Of a stretch of 64,000 nt of DNA, positions 1 to 9,511 are shown piece after piece (within the stretch, counting starts at the first letter, position 1; every line of letters begins with the position of its first letter). The translations under genes were made by a program, and so were the position numbers. A model generated the notes under the pieces. That model searched no databases and was not told where the DNA came from. It worked only from the letters and a program-made list of their open reading frames with translations. Location of the stretch: positions 3,161,513-3,225,512 of the forward strand of contig NZ_CP025682.1 of NCBI RefSeq assembly GCF_002872475.1. Reading direction: 5' to 3'. Source of the stretch: Pseudazoarcus pumilus (GTDB taxonomy: Bacteria; Pseudomonadota; Gammaproteobacteria; Burkholderiales; Rhodocyclaceae).

Positions 1-640
1 GCGGTTCGCGCGCGTCACCGTTGGGATACTCCAGCGACAATCGCGCCTCGAACTCGTCGAAGAATCGCCTGAACAGTTCCCCGCCGAGCGTGCCGACCGC
101 GAAAAGGCCGTCGCTGGCCACATCGTGTTCGAGCAGGATCGCGGCCAGCGGCTGACCCGCGGGCCCGTCGATCACGCGCGCGCCGCCGGCAGGATCGTAG
201 CGGCTGTTCTCGGCGCAACAGCTGATCACCCCTTCGGGTGGCTCGTACTCGTTGCGCGCCGACCGGAACGAGATGTAGCTGATGGTCGGCGTCGGATGCG
301 CCATCTTGTGCGCGCAGATCGCCGAGTACGCCACCAGCGAACGTCCGGGCCCGACCCCGCCGGGCCAGTCGTAGTGCTCACCGGCCTCGGTCTCGAGGCC
401 GTTGCGTCCCGGCACCGCCCGACCCAGATCGAACAGGAAGCACGGCGTGGCCGCGAACGGATAGGCGAACACGTACTGCGCGCGCGGCTCCAGGCTCGAC
501 GCGCGCAGCGGTTCGCCAGTCGCGTCGAGCAGACGCACGCGGGCGTAGCGGCGCGGCACGGCGCGGGCGGGCACCGCCACGCCGCTGGCGAACAGGCCGG
601 CGGCCAGGGTGCAGTTGCGTACGAAGGAACGTCGATCCAT
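1..640 (-). CDS. Tat-exported Rieske-like [2Fe-2S] protein (3' end beyond window)
   Basis: The frame opens at ATG 640 and runs off the left edge after 213 codons. The N-terminus (RRSFVRN followed by a hydrophobic stretch to about residue 27) is a Tat signal, as expected for a folded Fe-S protein exported to the periplasm. A Rieske-like pair of loops follows: CAH at 109-111 and CCAENSRYDP at 141-150. The sequence after the second loop (GGARVIDGPAGQPL) matches the region following the second loop in Rieske proteins. In a canonical Rieske loop (CPCHGS) the fourth residue is a histidine ligand; here it is Glu144, so the usual second histidine is missing. Either this subfamily uses another ligand or no normal cluster forms. 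Redox partner and pathway are unknown because the downstream genes are outside the window. Confidence 0.7.
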   Translation of the reverse strand, partial: MDRRSFVRNCTLAAGLFASGVAVPARAVPRRYARVRLLDATGEPLRASSLEPRAQYVFAYPFAATPCFLFDLGRAVPGRNGLETEAGEHYDWPGGVGPGRSLVAYSAICAHKMAHPTPTISYISFRSARNEYEPPEGVISCCAENSRYDPAGGARVIDGPAGQPLAAILLEHDVASDGLFAVGTLGGELFRRFFDEFEARLSLEYPNGDAREP

Positions 641-675
641 GCGCTTCTCCCTCTCGCAAATCCGGCAAAACGCGC

Positions 676-1197
676 TCAGCCGGCCTGATCCAGCGGCGCG
701 CGCCCCAGGCAATGCGCCATGACGAAATCGGCGACTTCGACCGGGTCGTTCACGTCCAGCCGCGCCCGCCCGCCGGTATCGAGATCGGCGACATCGGTCG
801 CGACGGCGACGATGTGCGCGTCATGCGGAAACAGCATCGATTCGCTGGCACCGGCCCGGTAGATCTCGATCTTGTCGATGGGCGCTCGCTTGAAGCCCTC
901 GACGAGCGCGATGTCGCAGTCGGAGAGCTTGCCCAGCAAGGCGTCCAGCGGCATTTCCGGGGCGCCGCGCAACTCGTGGATGAGCGCCCAGCGGTTGCCG
1001 GAGCTGATCAGCACCTCGCGCGCGCCGGCATGACGATGGCGGTAGGAGTCCTTGCCCGGCTGGTCGACGTCGAACTTGTGGTGGGCGTGCTTGATCAGCG
1101 AAACCGCGAGTCCGCGCCCGGCGAGCACCTCGATGACCCGTTCGATGAGCGTGGTCTTGCCGCTGCCGGACCAACCGGCGAATCCGATCACCTTCAT
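676..1197 (-). CDS. mobB: Molybdopterin-guanine dinucleotide biosynthesis adaptor MobB
   Basis: A 173-residue P-loop GTPase-like protein. The Walker A motif GWSGSGKTTL lies at residues 8-17, followed by the family segments LIKHAHHKFDVDQPGKDSYRH and ALVEGFKRAPIDKIEIYR. MobB binds GTP and assists MobA in attaching GMP to molybdopterin for bis-MGD enzymes. The start at 1197 (MKVIGFAGW) is chosen because it gives the normal family N-terminus; the open frame continues upstream to 1308 but would overlap the regulator gene. It lies 16 bp behind the sigma-54 regulator and upstream of the Rieske-like gene on the same strand, so it may be cotranscribed with them. A link between the Rieske-like protein and a molybdoenzyme is possible but unproven. 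Confidence 0.9.
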   Translation of the reverse strand: MKVIGFAGWSGSGKTTLIERVIEVLAGRGLAVSLIKHAHHKFDVDQPGKDSYRHRHAGAREVLISSGNRWALIHELRGAPEMPLDALLGKLSDCDIALVEGFKRAPIDKIEIYRAGASESMLFPHDAHIVAVATDVADLDTGGRARLDVNDPVEVADFVMAHCLGRAPLDQAG

Positions 1198-1213
1198 GCG
1201 CTCGCTCCCGCGT

Positions 1214-2611
1214 TCATGCTGTTTCCTGGTCCCATTCGGCGCATTTCCTCTCCAGCGTCTTGCGCGACACGCCCAGCCGGCGTGCCGCTTCGGTCTTGTT
1301 GCCGCCACAGGCCTCGAGCGCGCCGAGGATGTGACGCCGCTCGACTTCCTCGAGCGACAGTTCGGGGTCGGCCGTGCGTGCGGCCCTGGGCTGCGCGACC
1401 AGCGACGCGGTGGAAAAACCGCCCAGGATCAGCGAACGCTCGACGAAATTGCGCAGCTCGCGCACGTTCCCCGGCCAATGATAGGCGCACAGCGCGCCCA
1501 TCACCTCGGACGGCACGGCCAGCGGCTGCACGCCCAGCCGCCCGGCCAGTTGCGCGACGAAATGCGCGACCAGCGCCGGCACGTCGTCGGCGCGCTCGCG
1601 CAACGGCGGCACCGCCAGATCGACCACCGCCAGGCGGAAGTACAGGTCCTCGCGGAACACGCCGTCGCGCACTGCCTGCAGCAGATCGCGGTTGGACGCG
1701 GCGATGATGCGCACATCGACCGGCAGTTCGCGCTCGGAGCCGACCGGGCGCAAGCGGCGCTCCTCGAGCACGCGCAGCAGCCGGCTTTGCATCGACAGCG
1801 GCAACTCGCTGATCTCGTCGAGGAACAGCGTGCCGCCGTTGGCGTAGTAGAACAGGCCGTTGCGACTCGCCGCGGCGCCGGTAAACGCCCCTTTGACGTG
1901 GCCGAAGAGCTCGCTCTCGATCAGTTCCGACGGGATCGCCGCGCAATTGACCGGTACGAAGGCGCGCGCGGCGCGATCCGACAGGCGGTGCAGCGCGCGC
2001 GCCACGACTTCCTTGCCGGTGCCCGACTCCCCCTGCAGCAGCACCGTGCTGGGGGTCGCGGCGACGCGATGGAGGATCTCGCGCAGCGAACGCATCGCCT
2101 CCGATTCGCCCACCAGGCCGTCGCCGCTGGCGTCGTCGCGCTCGGACAGTTCGCGCCGCAGCACGTAATTCTCGCGCGCCAGGCGGGCGCGCTGGAAGCA
2201 GTTCTTGATCGCGTTCAGGATCTGGTCGATACGGAAGGGCTTGAGGATGAAGTCCGAGGCACCGCCACGCAGCGCGTCGATGGCGCTCTCCAGGTCGGCG
2301 AAGGCGGTGATCAGGATCACGTCGACGCCAACGCCCGCTTCACGCAGTTCGCGCAGCCACTCGATGCCCGACTTGCCCGGCAGGGCAATGTCGAGGATCA
2401 GCAGGTCGAAGTGGCGACGCTCCATGCGCGCGCGCGCGGTTTCCACATCCACCGCCGATTCGACGTGGGCGCAGCGCGGCGCCAGCGCACGCTCGAGGAA
2501 GCTGCGCATGCCTTCCTCGTCGTCGACGATCAGGATGGAGTGACGCGGCCAGGCGAGATCGTCCGGCGCCGGGCCGGACGCGCCCTGCGCGATGTCACCT
2601 GCTTGCTGCAT
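1214..2611 (-). CDS. Sigma-54-dependent response regulator (NtrC family)
   Basis: 465 residues in three domains. The receiver (about 25-140) has phospho-acceptor Asp74 (LILDIALPG) and Lys124. The AAA+ domain (about 165-395) has Walker A GESGTGKE at 194-201, the sigma-54-contacting loop GAFTGA at 241-246 and Walker B LFLDE at 262-266. A Fis-type helix-turn-helix closes the protein (NKTEAARRLGVSRKTLERK). All motifs for ATP-driven opening of sigma-54 promoters are intact, in contrast to NtrX elsewhere in the window. A strong GGAGGAGAG ribosome site precedes the start. The cognate sensor kinase is encoded immediately upstream (105-bp gap). The signal sensed is not evident; there is no sigma-54 promoter I could identify nearby. 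Confidence 0.92.
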   Translation of the reverse strand: MQQAGDIAQGASGPAPDDLAWPRHSILIVDDEEGMRSFLERALAPRCAHVESAVDVETARARMERRHFDLLILDIALPGKSGIEWLRELREAGVGVDVILITAFADLESAIDALRGGASDFILKPFRIDQILNAIKNCFQRARLARENYVLRRELSERDDASGDGLVGESEAMRSLREILHRVAATPSTVLLQGESGTGKEVVARALHRLSDRAARAFVPVNCAAIPSELIESELFGHVKGAFTGAAASRNGLFYYANGGTLFLDEISELPLSMQSRLLRVLEERRLRPVGSERELPVDVRIIAASNRDLLQAVRDGVFREDLYFRLAVVDLAVPPLRERADDVPALVAHFVAQLAGRLGVQPLAVPSEVMGALCAYHWPGNVRELRNFVERSLILGGFSTASLVAQPRAARTADPELSLEEVERRHILGALEACGGNKTEAARRLGVSRKTLERKCAEWDQETA

Positions 2612-2716
2612 TCGCTCTCTCCTCCGCTTGCCGTCACGGCGCTTCGCCGCTCACGCGCCGGCCGTGCGTACGACCCGCGCCTGCGCCCGCTGCATGATAC
2701 CCGAGCGCGCCAGCCC

Positions 2717-4807
2717 TCAGCCCTTCCAGCGACGCATGAATCCGGGCGCCTCCGGCCCGCCCTGGAACTCCGCCTGACGGCGCAGCCGCAGGTGGAACTC
2801 CGTGCCTTCGCCGGGCTGACTGGCCACCGTGATGCGACCGCCGTAGCGCTCCACGATGGTGTAGGTCACCGACAGGCCCAGTCCGGTTCCGCTGTCCTTC
2901 TTGGTGGTGAAGAACGGGTCGAAGATCGCCGCCAGATCCTCGGACGCGATCCCCACACCGGTGTCGCGCACCACCAGCTCCACACCCGCCGGCGTGCCGT
3001 CGGCGTCACTCCAGTCGTGCGCCGCGAGGGTCAGCGTGCCGCCATCGGGCATGGCCTGCGCGGCGTTGACGATCAGATTGATCAACACCTGCTGGAGTTC
3101 GCCACGGTTGATCTCGACCGGCGCCGTCGCCTCCAGGTGCGTGACCACCTCGACGTCGTTGCGGTCCAGGTTGTGCGCGGTCAGCACCAGGCAGTCATGC
3201 ACCACCGGGGCGATGTCGACGGCCTCGGTGTAGCCGGCGAAATCGCCGGGGCGGGCGAACTGCAGCAACTTGGTGACGATCAGGCGGATGCGGTCGATCT
3301 GGGCGTGGATCAGCCCGATCTCGCGCTGCACCGGCTCGGCGGCGGGGCCCAGCACGGACTTCATCACATCGAGATTGCCCTGGATCACGGCCACCGGGTT
3401 GTTGACCTCGTGCGCGACGCCGGCCGTGAGTTCGCCGATGGCGGCGAGCTTCTCGCTCATCACCAGTTGCTGCTGGGCGCGGCGCAGCGTCTCGTTGGCC
3501 TCCTCCAGTTCGGCAGTGCGCTCGGCCACCTTGCGGTCGAGTTCATCGGCCCAGCGTTGCAGCTCCTCGCGCTTGGCCTGCAGCGTGTCGAGCAGATGGT
3601 CGAATTCCACCGCCAGCCGGCCCAGTTCGTCGCGGCTCGCCACCGCGCCAACGCGCGCGCCGGCCTCGCCTTCCTCGACGCGGCCGATCACGCGGTTCAT
3701 GCGCTCGATCGGGCCGAACACGTTGCGCGCCCAGCGCAGGCTGAGCAAGGTGCCGATGATGCTCAGAACCACGAAGATCGCGCACAGCACGAGCATCGCA
3801 GAGACCATCGCGCTGCGCAGCGGGCGTTCGAGAAAGCCCACGTAGAGCATGCCGATGCGCTTGCCGTGGCCGTTGACCACCGGCTCGTAGCCGGACACGT
3901 AATCGTCGTTGACGACGAAGGCCGTGCCCAGCCAGGTGCCGCCTTCGCCCAGTACATAGTCGCGCACCGCCTGCGACACGCGCGTACCGAGCGCACGCTC
4001 GCCCTCGAACAGACGCACGTTGGTGGCGATGCGCGCATCCCCCAGGAACAGCGTCGCCGTGCCCTTGCTGCCCAGCGGCAGCGTGCCGTCGCGATAGACG
4101 ATCTCGTTGATGCGGTCGACCAGGCCGAGGTTGCCGTTGAGCAGGGTCGCCCCTTCGAGCACCGCGACCAGCTCGCCGCCCGCGTCGTACACCGGCGCAG
4201 CGGCGTGAATCATCATGCCGCGATCCTCGGCCATGCGCGGGTCGGGAGCGGCCGCGCGCGTGGGCACCAGCGGCAGCCAGGCGCGCAGGCGCAACACCGG
4301 GTCGAGTTCGCCCAGTTGCGCGGGCGAGAACAGCTCGATGGTGTTGTGGGCCGCGCCGCTGGCAGCCGCCGCGACCACCGGCCAGTGCAGGCGCGAGGCG
4401 GCGGGCGGCTGGTCGGCGAGCGAACTCGACAGCGGGTGACCGTCGAGATCGAGCAACATCAGGTAATCGAGCCCATGTTCGCGCGAGAGCAGCGACAACA
4501 GCGAGATGAATCCGGGTTCGTCGGCAGCCTCAAGGCTGGTCACCAGCCGGTGGGAGCCGGCGATCGCGACCACGTCGGCGCCGACGCCCTCGCGCACGCG
4601 GTCGAAGTATTCGTGCGCGGTGACCATGTCGGAGCCCACCTTGTAGTTGAGCAGCCGATCGTAGGCCTCGTTGCCCCAGGTCCACACCAGCCCCAGCAGC
4701 AGCGGCACGCCGATGGCCAGTGGTGCGAGCACCAGCGCCAGCAGCTTGAGACGCACCGACGCGCGAAAGCGTGCGATCCAGGCGGCGACACCCACGGCCC
4801 GCGCCAC
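2717..4807 (-). CDS. Membrane sensor histidine kinase with Cache-like periplasmic domain
   Basis: 696 residues. A transmembrane helix (about 20-44), a large periplasmic region (50-330) that looks like a double Cache ligand-binding domain, and a second transmembrane helix (332-356) are followed by HAMP (357-410), a coiled coil, HisKA with phospho-acceptor His466 (AHEVNNPVAVIQGN) and an ATPase domain with N box NLIVNAAQAM (577-586), G1 DTGVGI (615-620) and G2 GTGLGL (640-645). The HEVNNP form of the H box is typical of kinases that partner NtrC-type regulators, consistent with the sigma-54 regulator encoded directly downstream. It should autophosphorylate in response to a periplasmic small molecule; the ligand cannot be told from sequence. 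Confidence 0.9.
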   Translation of the reverse strand: MARAVGVAAWIARFRASVRLKLLALVLAPLAIGVPLLLGLVWTWGNEAYDRLLNYKVGSDMVTAHEYFDRVREGVGADVVAIAGSHRLVTSLEAADEPGFISLLSLLSREHGLDYLMLLDLDGHPLSSSLADQPPAASRLHWPVVAAAASGAAHNTIELFSPAQLGELDPVLRLRAWLPLVPTRAAAPDPRMAEDRGMMIHAAAPVYDAGGELVAVLEGATLLNGNLGLVDRINEIVYRDGTLPLGSKGTATLFLGDARIATNVRLFEGERALGTRVSQAVRDYVLGEGGTWLGTAFVVNDDYVSGYEPVVNGHGKRIGMLYVGFLERPLRSAMVSAMLVLCAIFVVLSIIGTLLSLRWARNVFGPIERMNRVIGRVEEGEAGARVGAVASRDELGRLAVEFDHLLDTLQAKREELQRWADELDRKVAERTAELEEANETLRRAQQQLVMSEKLAAIGELTAGVAHEVNNPVAVIQGNLDVMKSVLGPAAEPVQREIGLIHAQIDRIRLIVTKLLQFARPGDFAGYTEAVDIAPVVHDCLVLTAHNLDRNDVEVVTHLEATAPVEINRGELQQVLINLIVNAAQAMPDGGTLTLAAHDWSDADGTPAGVELVVRDTGVGIASEDLAAIFDPFFTTKKDSGTGLGLSVTYTIVERYGGRITVASQPGEGTEFHLRLRRQAEFQGGPEAPGFMRRWKG

Positions 4808-4844
4808 GCCTCAGCCGCTCCGCGGACGACGCGCGTCCATCGGT

Positions 4845-5681
4845 TCAGCGCGCCATCGCCTGCAGCCGGGCGATCCGTTCACGCGTGTCCGGGTGCGTCG
4901 AGAACAGGCCGCGCATTCCCCCTGCGAGCGGGTTCATGATCATCATCTGTGCGGTCTCGGGATGGCGCTCGGCAGTGGCCAGCGGCGTGCCGCGCGCGTA
5001 GGACTCGATCTTCGCCAGCGCCGCGGCGAGCGCCAGCGGATCGCCCGAGATCTCGGCACCGCCGCGGTCGGCGCCGAATTCGCGGGTGCGCGAAATCGCC
5101 ATCTGGATGATCATCGCCGCGATCGGCGCGAGCAGCATGACCAGGATCGCCAGCACCGGATGCGGGCGATCCTCGCCGCGTCCGCCGAAGAACATGCCGA
5201 ACTGCGCGAGCACGGTGATCGCACCGGCCACCGTGGCAGACATCGTCGAGATCAGGATGTCGCGATTCTTGACGTGCGACAGCTCGTGCGCCATCACGCC
5301 GCGCAGCTCGCGCTCGGAGAGCAGTTGCACGATGCCGGTGGTCGCCGCCACCGCGGCGTTGTCCGGGTTGCGGCCGGTGGCGAAGGCGTTGGGCTGGGCC
5401 TCGTCGATCAGGTACACCTTGGGCATGGGCAGATCGGCGCGTTGCGCGAGCTCGCGCACCATGTTGTACAGATAGGGCGAAGTGGTCTCGTCGACCTCGC
5501 GCGCCCGGTACATGCGCAGCACCATCTTGTCCGAGAACCAGTAGGCCCACAGGTTGGTCGCGCCGCCGAAGACGAGCGCCAGCAGCATGCCGTCGCGCCC
5601 GCCGATGAGCGCGCCGACGGTGCCGAAGAGCGCGACGATGCCGGCCATCAGCATCGAGGTCTTGATCCAGTTTCCGTACAT
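4845..5681 (-). CDS. htpX: Membrane zinc metalloprotease HtpX
   Basis: 278 residues, the usual length for HtpX (M48B family). Two N-terminal hydrophobic helices (8-26 and 32-50) precede the catalytic motif HELSH at 132-136; the third zinc ligand is Glu201 ([10 protein letters not shown]). Further hydrophobic segments lie at about 147-165 and 176-195. HtpX degrades misfolded or damaged inner-membrane proteins alongside FtsH. The gene follows fmt on the same strand with a 60-bp gap, an order shared by many betaproteobacteria. Confidence 0.95.
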   Translation of the reverse strand: MYGNWIKTSMLMAGIVALFGTVGALIGGRDGMLLALVFGGATNLWAYWFSDKMVLRMYRAREVDETTSPYLYNMVRELAQRADLPMPKVYLIDEAQPNAFATGRNPDNAAVAATTGIVQLLSERELRGVMAHELSHVKNRDILISTMSATVAGAITVLAQFGMFFGGRGEDRPHPVLAILVMLLAPIAAMIIQMAISRTREFGADRGGAEISGDPLALAAALAKIESYARGTPLATAERHPETAQMMIMNPLAGGMRGLFSTHPDTRERIARLQAMAR

Positions 5682-5741
5682 TCGGATTTCCTTGAGCGTG
5701 TCGGGATAAGGACACCCAGATGGGGCGCGCGCGACCCGCTT

Positions 5742-6692
5742 TCAAGCGTCAGCGTGCACGAAACGCTCACCGCGCGCGATCGGGAAACCACGCAGAAACT
5801 CTTCGACGTGCATGCGCCGACTGCCCGGACGCTGCAGTTCGGTCACGCAAAGGGCACCGGCACCACAGCCGACGACCACGCCCTCCGGCCCAGCCGCAAT
5901 CACCTCACCTGGCGCGCCCGCCTCGGCGGCGACGCGCGCGCGCCAGAACTTGACCGGCGTATCGCGCAAACGCGACACCATGCCCGGAAACGGATCGAAG
6001 GCACGCACGCGGCGCGCGATCACGTCGGCGGGCTGGGTCCAGTCCACAGCCGATTCGGCGCGCGCGATCTTGGCCGCGTAGCTCACGCCGTCGACCGGTT
6101 GCGCGACCGCGTCGAGTTGCCCCGCGGCAAGCCTCGGCAGGGCCTCGACGATGAGCTCACCGCCGAGCGCAGCGAGCCGGTCGTGCAGGCTCACGGTGGT
6201 GTCGTCGGGCGCGATGTCGAGCGAGCGGGCAAGCAACATCGGGCCGGTATCCAGCCCCTCGTCCATCTGCATGATGGTGATGCCGGTTTCGGCGTCGCCG
6301 GCCTCGATGGCGCGATGGATGGGGGCGGCGCCACGCCAGCGCGGCAGCAGCGATGCATGGATGTTGACGCAGCCCAGACGGGGAATGGCCAGCGCCTCGG
6401 GCGGCAGCAGGATGCCGTAGGCGGCGACCACCAGCACGTCGGGCGCGCAGGCGGCGAGCGCCGCGCGCTGTTCGGGCGTGCGCAGCTTCTCGGGTTGGTC
6501 GACCGCGATGCCGGCGTCAGCCGCGACACGCTTGACCGGGCTGGGCGTGAGCTTCATGCCGCGCCCGGAGGGGCGATCGGGCTGGGTCAGCACCAGCGGC
6601 ACGTCGAAACCGGCGGCGAGCAGCGCGCGCAGGGCCACCGCGGCAAACTCGGGCGTGCCGGCGAAGGCAACGCGCAACGCGGCCGCGCTCAC
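5742..6692 (-). CDS. fmt: Methionyl-tRNA formyltransferase
   Basis: 316 residues. It transfers a formyl group from 10-formyl-tetrahydrofolate to Met-tRNA(fMet). The N-terminal half carries the substrate motifs [16 protein letters not shown] (10-25) and [19 protein letters not shown], with the catalytic Asn-His pair and the SLLPxWRG loop; the C-terminal OB-like domain is complete. I place the start at GTG 6692, whose bases overlap the TGA of def (GTGA), giving the standard N-terminus. The frame is open further upstream to 7460, but that would run through def in another frame and is not credible. With def it forms a coupled formylation/deformylation pair. Confidence 0.95.
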   Translation of the reverse strand: MSAAALRVAFAGTPEFAAVALRALLAAGFDVPLVLTQPDRPSGRGMKLTPSPVKRVAADAGIAVDQPEKLRTPEQRAALAACAPDVLVVAAYGILLPPEALAIPRLGCVNIHASLLPRWRGAAPIHRAIEAGDAETGITIMQMDEGLDTGPMLLARSLDIAPDDTTVSLHDRLAALGGELIVEALPRLAAGQLDAVAQPVDGVSYAAKIARAESAVDWTQPADVIARRVRAFDPFPGMVSRLRDTPVKFWRARVAAEAGAPGEVIAAGPEGVVVGCGAGALCVTELQRPGSRRMHVEEFLRGFPIARGERFVHADA

Positions 6693-7192
6693 GCGGTGAT
6701 CCGCGCGCGCTTGGCGAGCTTGCTCTTGATCCGGTTGAGTTTGAGTTGCGACAGATATTCGACGAAGACCTTGCCGTCGAGGTGATCGATCTCGTGCTGG
6801 ATGCACACCGCGAGCAAACCGTCGGCCTCGAGCTCGAAACGCTCGCCGTGCTCGTTCAGGGCCGCGACCCGGATCTCGGCCGCGCGCACGACGCGCTCGT
6901 AGATGCCGGGCACGGACAGGCAGCCTTCCTCGCACACCTGTTCGCCGGATCGTTCGAGGATCTCGGGGTTGATGAACACCTTCAGATCCGAGCGATCCTC
7001 GGTCACGTCGATGACGATGACACGCTTGTGAACATTGACCTGCGTGGCCGCCAGGCCGATGCCCGGCGCCTCGTACATGGTCTCGGCCATGTCGGCGACG
7101 AGCTTGCGGATCTTGTCGTCCACGACCTCTACGGGCTTGGCGACCTTGTGCAGGCGATCGTCGGGATATCGGAGAATGGGTAACAGGGCCAT
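6689..7192 (-). CDS. def: Peptide deformylase
   Basis: 167 residues, normal for the family. All three deformylase motifs are present: GIGLAATQ (44-51), EGCLSVP (89-95, metal ligand Cys91) and HEIDH (133-137, metal ligands His133 and His137 with catalytic Glu134). It removes the N-formyl group from nascent proteins at the ribosome exit. It is translationally coupled to fmt by a 4-bp overlap. The divergent LysM-dprA operon begins 165 bp away. Confidence 0.97.
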   Translation of the reverse strand: MALLPILRYPDDRLHKVAKPVEVVDDKIRKLVADMAETMYEAPGIGLAATQVNVHKRVIVIDVTEDRSDLKVFINPEILERSGEQVCEEGCLSVPGIYERVVRAAEIRVAALNEHGERFELEADGLLAVCIQHEIDHLDGKVFVEYLSQLKLNRIKSKLAKRARITA

Positions 7193-7356
7193 ATCGATGC
7201 TTGCCGGTTGAGGGTCTTTGCGTGCAGAATCCGCGGAGATTGGACGTCATGCCAGCCGCGTAGTGGCGGGCACTGGAACGAGATCGCGGGTTTGGACTTG
7301 CAGCCGTCCTGCGGGTTCCGACCAAAGGTCCGCTCCGCTCAATACGGAATCGAACC

Positions 7357-8409
7357 ATGACCCGCATTATATTCCCTCTTCTGTGCGCTGCCGCGACCCT
7401 GTTCGCGAGCCCCACCGTCGCGCAGTCTTCCGGCGTACTCGCGGCCGACGCCCCGGACACCTACACGGTGCAGCGCGGCGACACCTTGTGGGGCATTTCC
7501 CAGCGCTTCCTGAACGAGCCATGGCGCTGGCCCGAGGTGTGGCGCATGAACCGCGAAGCGGTGAGCAATCCCCACCTGATCTACCCGGGACAGGTCATCG
7601 TCCTCGACCGCAACGGTCCGACCCTGTCGATCGGGCGCGTGATCACCGACCAGAAGCTCTCCCCGCAGGTGCGCACCGAGCCGCTGGAGAACGCCATCCA
7701 GAGCATCCCGGTGGCGGACATCGAGCCCTTCCTGAACCGCCCGCTGGTGCTCGACGAGTCGACCATCGCCGGCGCCGCGACCATCGTCGCGACCGAGAAC
7801 CAGCGCGTCTTCATGGGGAACGGCGACACCATCTTCGCTAAGGACATCACCGCCGGCGCAGAGACCTGGCAGATCGTGCGCGCGGCACGCCCGCTGGTCG
7901 ACCCGGTCACCAAGGAAACCCTGGCCTACGAGGCGCAATACCTCGGGCTGGCCCGCCTGACCGTTCCGGGCAAACCGGCCAGCGGCGAGCACCCCGAAGT
8001 GCCGGCGACGCTGCAGATCGTCAACGCCGTCGAGGAAATCGGCCCGGGCGACCGGCTGGTGCGTGCCGAACAGCCCAGCAACCTGTCCTACGTGCCGCAC
8101 ACGCCGAGCCACGATCTGGACGGGCGCATCCTCGGCATCTACCGGGGCGTGGCCGAGACCGGCCGCCACTACGTCGTGACGCTCAACATCGGCAAGCGCG
8201 AGGGCCTCGAGATCGGCCACGTGCTGGCCCTGCACCGCGAGCGCGGCACGGTGCGCTACGACGGTGACGGTCGCAAGGAGACCTTCGACCTGCCGGACAA
8301 ACGCTACGGCGTGCTCTTCGTGTTCCGCGTGTTCGAGCGCGTCGCCTACGCCATGGTCATGGACACCGACGGCCACGTCTCGGTGGGAGACCTCGTCCGC
8401 CGTCCATGA
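7357..8409 (+). CDS. Secreted LysM-domain peptidoglycan-binding protein
   Basis: 350 residues. A signal peptide (about 1-22, ending TVAQ) is followed by one LysM domain at about 34-83 ([16 protein letters not shown], then [13 protein letters not shown]). The remaining 260 residues have no motif I can name. Close homologues sit in this place, immediately upstream of dprA, in many betaproteobacteria. It is predicted to be periplasmic and to bind glycan strands; an enzymatic role is not visible. Its stop overlaps the dprA start (ATGA), so the two genes are likely cotranscribed. Confidence 0.85.
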   Translation: MTRIIFPLLCAAATLFASPTVAQSSGVLAADAPDTYTVQRGDTLWGISQRFLNEPWRWPEVWRMNREAVSNPHLIYPGQVIVLDRNGPTLSIGRVITDQKLSPQVRTEPLENAIQSIPVADIEPFLNRPLVLDESTIAGAATIVATENQRVFMGNGDTIFAKDITAGAETWQIVRAARPLVDPVTKETLAYEAQYLGLARLTVPGKPASGEHPEVPATLQIVNAVEEIGPGDRLVRAEQPSNLSYVPHTPSHDLDGRILGIYRGVAETGRHYVVTLNIGKREGLEIGHVLALHRERGTVRYDGDGRKETFDLPDKRYGVLFVFRVFERVAYAMVMDTDGHVSVGDLVRRP

Positions 8410-9494
8410 ACGAAGAGGCCGCCGTCTGGCTGCGGCTGACCCTGTGTCCGGGGGTCGGTCCCGCCGCCCAGCGCGCGCTGCTCTCCGCGCTGGGACCGCC
8501 CGAGCAGGTACTGGGCGCCTCGCGCGGCACGCTCACACCCATCATCGGCCGCGAAACCGCAGCGCGGCTGCTCGCCGGCCCGGACGAAGAGGCCTTGGCG
8601 AGCGCGCTCGCCTGGCTGGCCGAGCCGGGCAATCGCATCGTCACGCTCGCCGACCCCGACTACCCGCCGTCGCTGCTCGAGATCGCCGATCCGCCAACGC
8701 TGCTCTACGTCAAGGGCGACGCCAGCCTGCTGGCGAGGCCGTCGCTGGCCATCGTCGGCGCGCGCTCGGCCACCGCGCAGGGCGCGGCCAATGCCCAGGC
8801 CTTCGCCGAGGCGCTGGCGCGCGCCGGGCTGACCATCGTCAGCGGCCTGGCGCTGGGCATCGACACGGCCGCCCATCGCGGCGCGCTCGAGGCCGGCGGC
8901 GCGACCATCGCCGTGATCGGCACCGGCGCGGACCGCGTCTATCCGGCACGCAATCGCACGCTCGCCCACCGCATCGCCGAACACGGCGTGATCGTCGGCG
9001 AGTTTCCGCTGGGCACGCCGCCGGTCGCCGCCAACTTCCCGCGCCGCAACCGCATCATCGCGGGTCTTGCGCGCGGCGTGCTGGTGGTCGAGGCGGCCAC
9101 CAATAGCGGCTCGTTGATCACCGCCCGGCTGGCCGCCGAGAACGGGCGCGAGGTGCTGGCGATTCCCGGCTCCATCCACGCGCCGCTGTCGCGCGGCTGC
9201 CATCGACTGATCCGCGATGGCGCCAAACTGGTCGAGACCGCCGACGACGTCCTCGACGAGTTGCGCTGGGGCAACGCGAAGAAAATCGCCGCCCCGCTGG
9301 AGGCGCCCACGGCAGCCGACGATGCGCCGGAAACCGCTGCAGTGCTGGCTGCGCTGGGTCATGACCCGGTCGACCTCGACACCTTGCTCGCGCGCAGCGG
9401 CTTGACGCTCGATGCGCTCTACGCCATCCTGCTTGCGCTGGAACTCGACGGCCGTATCGCCGGTCTTCCCGGTGGCCGATACCAGCGTCTCTGA
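8406..9494 (+). CDS. dprA: DNA processing protein DprA
   Basis: 362 residues: an N-terminal helical (SAM-like) region, the central Rossmann-type DNA-binding domain and a C-terminal winged-helix domain (from about 300). The Rossmann part shows AIVGARSATAQG, IVSGLALGIDTAAHRGAL and the GxxPxxxNFPRRNRIIAGL segment typical of DprA/Smf. DprA protects incoming single-stranded DNA and loads RecA in natural transformation. It overlaps the LysM gene by 4 bp and is followed by smg after 17 bp. Confidence 0.95.
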   Translation: MNEEAAVWLRLTLCPGVGPAAQRALLSALGPPEQVLGASRGTLTPIIGRETAARLLAGPDEEALASALAWLAEPGNRIVTLADPDYPPSLLEIADPPTLLYVKGDASLLARPSLAIVGARSATAQGAANAQAFAEALARAGLTIVSGLALGIDTAAHRGALEAGGATIAVIGTGADRVYPARNRTLAHRIAEHGVIVGEFPLGTPPVAANFPRRNRIIAGLARGVLVVEAATNSGSLITARLAAENGREVLAIPGSIHAPLSRGCHRLIRDGAKLVETADDVLDELRWGNAKKIAAPLEAPTAADDAPETAAVLAALGHDPVDLDTLLARSGLTLDALYAILLALELDGRIAGLPGGRYQRL

Positions 9495-9511
9495 TTTTCC
9501 AAGCGGTTCCC

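Noticed and set aside
1052..4939. Very long plus-strand open frame (about 1295 codons) rich in Arg, His, Gln and Ala
   Set aside because: It is antisense to mobB, the response regulator and the sensor kinase, which have clear domains; GC-rich DNA makes such shadow frames common.
7193..7356. Possible tRNA in the def-LysM gap (GAATCGAACC-like string)
   Set aside because: No acceptor stem, anticodon arm or CCA end can be built; only a divergent promoter region.
5742..7460. Extended N-terminus of Fmt (572 residues)
   Set aside because: The extra 256 residues would overlap def in another frame and match nothing; GTG 6692 gives the normal enzyme.
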